Assembly: GCA_002478045.1 (NCBI GenBank)
Contig: DLLT01000054.1
Span: forward strand, 24,687-52,226
DNA from: Porphyromonadaceae bacterium UBA7555
GTDB taxonomy: Bacteria; Bacteroidota; Bacteroidia; Bacteroidales; Muribaculaceae
DNA: 27,540 bases
Direction of reading: 5' to 3'
Below the pieces are notes generated by a model. That model ran no database searches and was not told the DNA's origin. It was given only the letters and a program-made list of their open reading frames with translations. A program made the position numbers and the translations under genes. Of this stretch, positions 25,401-27,540 are shown piece after piece (positions within the stretch are counted from its first letter, which is position 1; each line of letters opens with the position of its first letter).

Positions 25401-25659
25401 CCGTAAAGGGATATTCTTCGCCGACTTTGTAAAATTGATTCAAAAATGCCGAATAATCCTGCACCAGCGCGATGCTGCCGTCTTGGACCTGCCGCGCCAG
25501 GCACAGTAGCTTTGCCGGGTCTTTTTGCTCTTTCTGGAAATCATACAGACGGATGCGATACTCCACTCCGTCATGCTCTACAATAAAATACTGCGAATTG
25601 CCTTGCACGACGCGTTCCTTGACCGGAAGCTCGTACGAATTGCCTGCTTTGAATTTCAT
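22408..25659 (-). CDS. Large AlbA_2 (Schlafen-type) protein with N-terminal and central beta-rich domains
   Basis: A 1083-residue protein without signal peptide or membrane segments, so cytoplasmic. Residues 1-150 look like two small beta-barrel (OB/S1-like) modules. Residues 180-450 are mostly helical. Residues 555-715 are again beta-rich (VGDTVQVYVSEIENDGRLFRV, then TLECLVMGW and KGDYVVATYM), as expected for S1/OB folds. Residues 720-900 are helical. The C-terminal 920-1065 is an AlbA_2 domain: E929-x4-E934 in EETQTVEFKSS, then CGFLNSPKGGKLYIGVNRYG. The glutamate spacing of five matches the acidic pair of Schlafen RNases, but the acidic residue I expect after IGV is Asn. An RNA-binding or tRNA/rRNA-related role is inferred. 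It is upstream of porV on the same strand and has a leader of about 200 bases. Confidence 0.8.
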   Translation of the reverse strand: MKFKAGNSYELPVKERVVQGNSQYFIVEHDGVEYRIRLYDFQKEQKDPAKLLCLARQVQDGSIALVQDYSAFLNQFYKVGEEYPFTVVSGLKGYELPYYTVRDNHGLIFNLANFGKAKLSPYQDIRCRVTKIDHYRLRLQLVGDEQLQRKVKFYSLPAIGAELGIGVETRLAERVLLGDASYADIAAAYCSHRGEWVLNFLSKVRGTIDSMHFRTLSHHILILRAFVSVCLFLLEESRLISGLDDTRRSRWRRRLESYVRHANTTKSALEMIDTGEHTAYLDDIISKMRQSGYLYNPGDKLEVMNAIFALCPDIIEQRMDDILSIISDGNHSNWCQEPFRSAFIRVLDSYVQLNKNRADGLTYEDRAGRDMLQRMIRVLALRLLLSSKDDDFDIQEYRAALVRYLVFENEALAPDLLRKAFEAAAGTSESPLRFGWKSLDNLRQLALEAASADLSEEAAPSSAQYYMGKGAGLVATRESLHLVSQSRGGVNRAILPADMLPWQNIQIYTSERMPALPEGCDDLDQLSRFWADVELALFEPGSLTRPKRAQSRAVDVGDTVQVYVSEIENDGRLFRVIPVGENISNGEGTLSLSEIVKYDVYGITIDDFRDDFNDALVFDAKVLSLGAGDEPRYTLLPAIKDMVRNELEEDTSLECLVMGWTKYKGRETYLGISAQGDPVNIITEGTKLSKGDYVVATYMSMEPTGRLLCRYNRPVDEDFKIFTPHDAIRTMLFLLKSSVYHIPETINPGPENTDDDLPESTIEPEHVIELIHIIDRVGSLESSYLRRFNYLAFARMLARLVDNNELAQYFARRMSIVRRLRTFVSSGYINVDDIRADEDNSGDYPVLEMRSRQLRILSYIYDSSKNNFLWDIITGDYDETSKDLAKLALTANLSMEMDVDEAQTAITGRISRLLNIEVKIRQPIFLGEETQTVEFKSSYICPEDGLHIDMPRQRDHILQRICGFLNSPKGGKLYIGVNRYGYVVGNDDLHYHLFDGDRDKYELRVRNDIRANLGGAANDCISTSWLDPKESGGKNVFVIEVRPNQFGTEFGGKYWVRQGTSTYPYTHKEFLAMQANRALADTQ

Positions 25660-25882
25660 AAATCTTTTATTTTAAGTTGTTAGTGAATATAATACCGAAT
25701 GACTTAGAGCTTGATGTGAGCGACCGAACGTAGCGACACACGGCGCATCCGGCCTCGTAAGACACGGCGCCGACCGCAGTCGCGGAATGCGGCATCACGA
25801 CCGCTCGGAAAATTGTCGGGGCACACCCCGAAGATAAAATGTGTATACAAATCATACGTCGCTTTACGACTGCACAAAGATA
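25660..25882 (-). promoter_or_regulatory. Long structured leader and -7 element of the AlbA_2 gene
   Basis: TATCTTTG on the minus strand at 25875-25882 fits TAnnTTTG, but no good -33 TTTG was seen. Transcription from it would give a leader of about 210 bases. The leader contains a perfect six-base-pair hairpin with a four-base loop (TCGGGGcacaCCCCGA, 25816-25831) and a GC-rich stretch (25720-25800) with CCGC/GCGG pairs. The last 50 bases before the ATG are AT-rich. No known riboswitch class was recognised. Confidence 0.4.
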
Positions 25883-25990
25883 CGCCAAAATGACGCAATT
25901 CGGCATCCGCGCAGCATTAAAAAAATTAAAAGACACAATGTTTTTTCGCGTGTCCCATGAGTGCCCGGTCGTAGATAAAAATACATCGGA

Positions 25991-26022
25991 TTTGGCCGTC
26001 ACGACACAAAGGACTAAATTTG
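25991..26022 (+). promoter_or_regulatory. Bacteroidota promoter of lpxB
   Basis: TTTG at 25991-25994, a 20-base spacer and TAAATTTG at 26015-26022 form a consensus promoter. Predicted transcription starts near 26028, about 200 bases before the lpxB start codon and just before the MITE-like element. Confidence 0.8.
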
Positions 26023-26037
26023 TAGTCGATAAGAAGC

Positions 26038-26191
26038 TGAGCCATAATAGCGAACCCTGTAGGGGCGCAATACATTGCGCCCGCCGAGCAAGAGGGTAGC
26101 GCAGTGATTCTCGTCGCTTTATGCCACACACCTACAGTCGCGGCGGACGAGATATATTGAGTCCCTACAATAATTTGCTATTTTTGGCACA
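26038..26191. repeat. Full-length MITE-like element in the lpxB leader
   Basis: It is homologous along its whole length to the element at 15642-15795: the core GGGGCGCAATACATTGCGCC, the interior TAGCGCAGTGATT, and the right part TACAATAATTTGCTATTTT. The termini (TGAGCCA and TGGCACA) are more diverged than in the other copies. It lies between the lpxB promoter and start codon, so it should be transcribed as part of the leader. Confidence 0.85.
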
Positions 26192-26224
26192 TCTCTCTAA
26201 TATACTATCAGATAACAGTACACA

Positions 26225-27364
26225 GTGAAATACTTTATGATAGCCGGAGAGGCATCCGGCGACCTGCATGCCTCGCAAGTGATGGCGGCCCTGCAACGCC
26301 GCGACCCGACAGCCGAATTCGTCTACCTCGGCGGCGACCGTATGCACACCGTCAGCGGCGTCGCCCCGGTGATAGATTATCGGGATATGGCTTTTATGGG
26401 CTTCAGCGAGGTGCTGCGCAACCTGCGCCGCATCTCCGCCAATCTGCGTGCCGCCAAGGAGGCGTTGCGTACCGCCCGCCCCGATGTGCTGGTACTCATC
26501 GATTATCCGAGCTTCAACCTCAAGGTAGCCGCCGAGGCACGACGTCTGGGCATTCCCGTGGCATATTACATCTCGCCCAAGGTATGGGCCTGGAAGGAGT
26601 GGCGCGTCCGTACCATCAAAAAATTGGTGGATCGTATGCTCGTCATCTTCCCCTTCGAAGTCGAATACTACAAACAGCGGCACAACTACAAGGTGACATA
26701 CGTTGGCAATCCCTCGGTAGGCGAGATTGACGCCGCATTGGCCGCCACACCCGAGCGCGCCACGTTTATGGCCGCCCACGGCATGGACTCGCACCGCCCA
26801 TATATAGCGCTGCTGCCGGGCAGCCGTCGCGGCGAGATACGCAACAATATGTCCGTGATGCTTGAGGCAGCGGCACGATTTCCACAATACGGAGTGGCCG
26901 TGGCCGCCGCTCCGGGTATGGACGACAGCATCTATGCGCCCTATGCCTCGGCCGGCGTACACGTGGTGCGCGATGCCACTATGCCACTGCTGGCATACGC
27001 GCAGGCCGCACTGGTCACCTCGGGCACGGCGACGCTCGAAGCCGCCCTGGCCTCCACGCCGCAAGTGGCCTGCTATCGCGCCAACGGCAGCCGCATCTCC
27101 TACGCCATCATGCACCGCCTGCTCAAGGTGGACTACGTCACCCTGCCCAACCTCATAGCCGGCCGCCGCGTCATCGACGAGATGCTGCTGCACCGGTGCA
27201 CCCCGGATGCCGTGGCCGAGCGCCTGAGCGTAATTATCCCCGAAGACGCCCCGGCACGCCGCGCCATGCTCGAAGGCTATGCCGAAATACGCCGTATACT
27301 CGGCACGGCCGATGCCGCCGACGCCGCCGCCCACGCCATCATCGACCTCGCCCAATCGCACTGA
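26225..27364 (+). CDS. lpxB: Lipid-A-disaccharide synthase
   Basis: A 379-residue GT19 glycosyltransferase that joins UDP-2,3-diacylglucosamine and 2,3-diacylglucosamine 1-phosphate to form the lipid A disaccharide at the inner face of the inner membrane. The start is GTG at 26225, giving the family N-terminus MKYFMIAGEASGDLHAS; no ATG in frame upstream fits. Other blocks are PDVLVLIDYPSFNLKVA, YYISPKVWAWKEWRV, VDRMLVIFPFEVEYY, YVGNPSVGEI, ALLPGSRRGEIRNN, LVTSGTATLEAALASTPQV and the NLIAGRRVIDEML region near the C-terminus. Length is normal. Other lpx genes are absent from the window. The gene is transcribed from a consensus promoter through a leader containing a repeat element. Confidence 0.96.
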   Translation: MKYFMIAGEASGDLHASQVMAALQRRDPTAEFVYLGGDRMHTVSGVAPVIDYRDMAFMGFSEVLRNLRRISANLRAAKEALRTARPDVLVLIDYPSFNLKVAAEARRLGIPVAYYISPKVWAWKEWRVRTIKKLVDRMLVIFPFEVEYYKQRHNYKVTYVGNPSVGEIDAALAATPERATFMAAHGMDSHRPYIALLPGSRRGEIRNNMSVMLEAAARFPQYGVAVAAAPGMDDSIYAPYASAGVHVVRDATMPLLAYAQAALVTSGTATLEAALASTPQVACYRANGSRISYAIMHRLLKVDYVTLPNLIAGRRVIDEMLLHRCTPDAVAERLSVIIPEDAPARRAMLEGYAEIRRILGTADAADAAAHAIIDLAQSH

Positions 27365-27391
27365 ACGACAGCCAAAGATTCTAAGAGCCAA

Positions 27392-27459
27392 AAGGTCTTT
27401 AAGGTCCTTAGGGTCCTTAGGGACTTTAAGGTCCTTAAGGACTTTTAAGACTTTAAGGA
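27392..27459. repeat. Phased 9-nt tandem repeat array (AAGGTCCTT type) after lpxB
   Basis: Units in order are AAGGTCTTT, AAGGTCCTT, AGGGTCCTT, AGGGACTTT, AAGGTCCTT, AAGGACTTTT, AAGACTTT and AAGG. AAGGTCCTT is palindromic about its central base, so the array can fold in several ways and might serve as a terminator for lpxB, which stops 28 bases earlier. Confidence 0.85.
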
Positions 27460-27540
27460 TAATAGAGTTACGGCAAAAAAGCGATTACGCCTCCGGCGTT
27501 AGCCCAATTCAACATTCCACATTATCGTAAGGCGCATTCG
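27460..27540. other. Right-edge sequence without a recognised gene
   Basis: A short perfect hairpin, ACGCCtccGGCGT (27487-27499), lies after an A-run. No coding region is evident before the window ends. Confidence 0.4.

Noticed and set aside
25667..26131. Minus-strand 154-codon frame between the AlbA_2 gene and lpxB
   Set aside because: It spans the AlbA_2 leader, the lpxB promoter and part of the repeat element, and has no domain. It probably reflects repeat sequence, not a gene.
26165..27391. Minus-strand open frame of 408 codons
   Set aside because: It is antisense to lpxB, whose motifs are complete. It also runs through the repeat element.

Overview
The window looks like chromosome from a GC-rich member of the Bacteroidales, most plausibly a Muribaculaceae-type gut bacterium. 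Three things support this. Several genes carry the Bacteroidota promoter pattern TTTG-N20/21-TAnnTTTG. Shine-Dalgarno sequences are absent. The gene content is typical of the order: the type IX secretion protein PorV beside IspF, DUF4836 lipoproteins, a tricorn-like S41 protease, bacterial myo-inositol-phosphate synthase, LpxB and a DUF4143 ATPase. The family-level assignment is inference. No rRNA, tRNA, CRISPR array or intact insertion sequence was seen.

Left part (1-13573), all on the minus strand and read from right to left. It begins with a TonB-dependent-receptor-like outer-membrane barrel broken by a one-base frameshift. Next come a 1095-residue secreted tricorn-like S41 protease, a small single-pass membrane protein, and nadC (NAD synthesis). 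These are followed by a tightly packed cluster: a DUF4836 lipoprotein, a second lipoprotein, an unusual ABC ATPase and an FtsX/MacB-type permease. The last two genes are a CPBP intramembrane protease and the first codons of a secreted protein that runs off the left edge.

Centre (13574-18720). Ino1 (inositol-1-phosphate synthase) starts a plus-strand block and ends in a good intrinsic terminator. After it lies a gene-poor, repeat-rich stretch holding a MITE-like element. An AT-richer DUF4143 ATPase follows, bracketed by three copies of one 41-bp palindrome, then a small acidic protein with its own strong promoter.

Right part (18844-27364). On the minus strand, read from right to left: a 1083-residue AlbA_2/Schlafen-type protein, porV, ispF and an NhaC-family Na+/H+ antiporter with a hairpin leader. 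On the plus strand is lpxB (lipid A synthesis), which has a GTG start and a leader containing another copy of the MITE-like element.

The metabolic and envelope genes are ordinary. The interest lies in the structure between genes: a dispersed element with inverted termini (at least four copies), the palindrome-bracketed ATPase, phased 9-nt repeat arrays in three spacers, and repeat or homopolymer features around the broken receptor gene. The large AlbA_2 protein and the lipoprotein/ABC cluster are the best candidates for undescribed protein systems.
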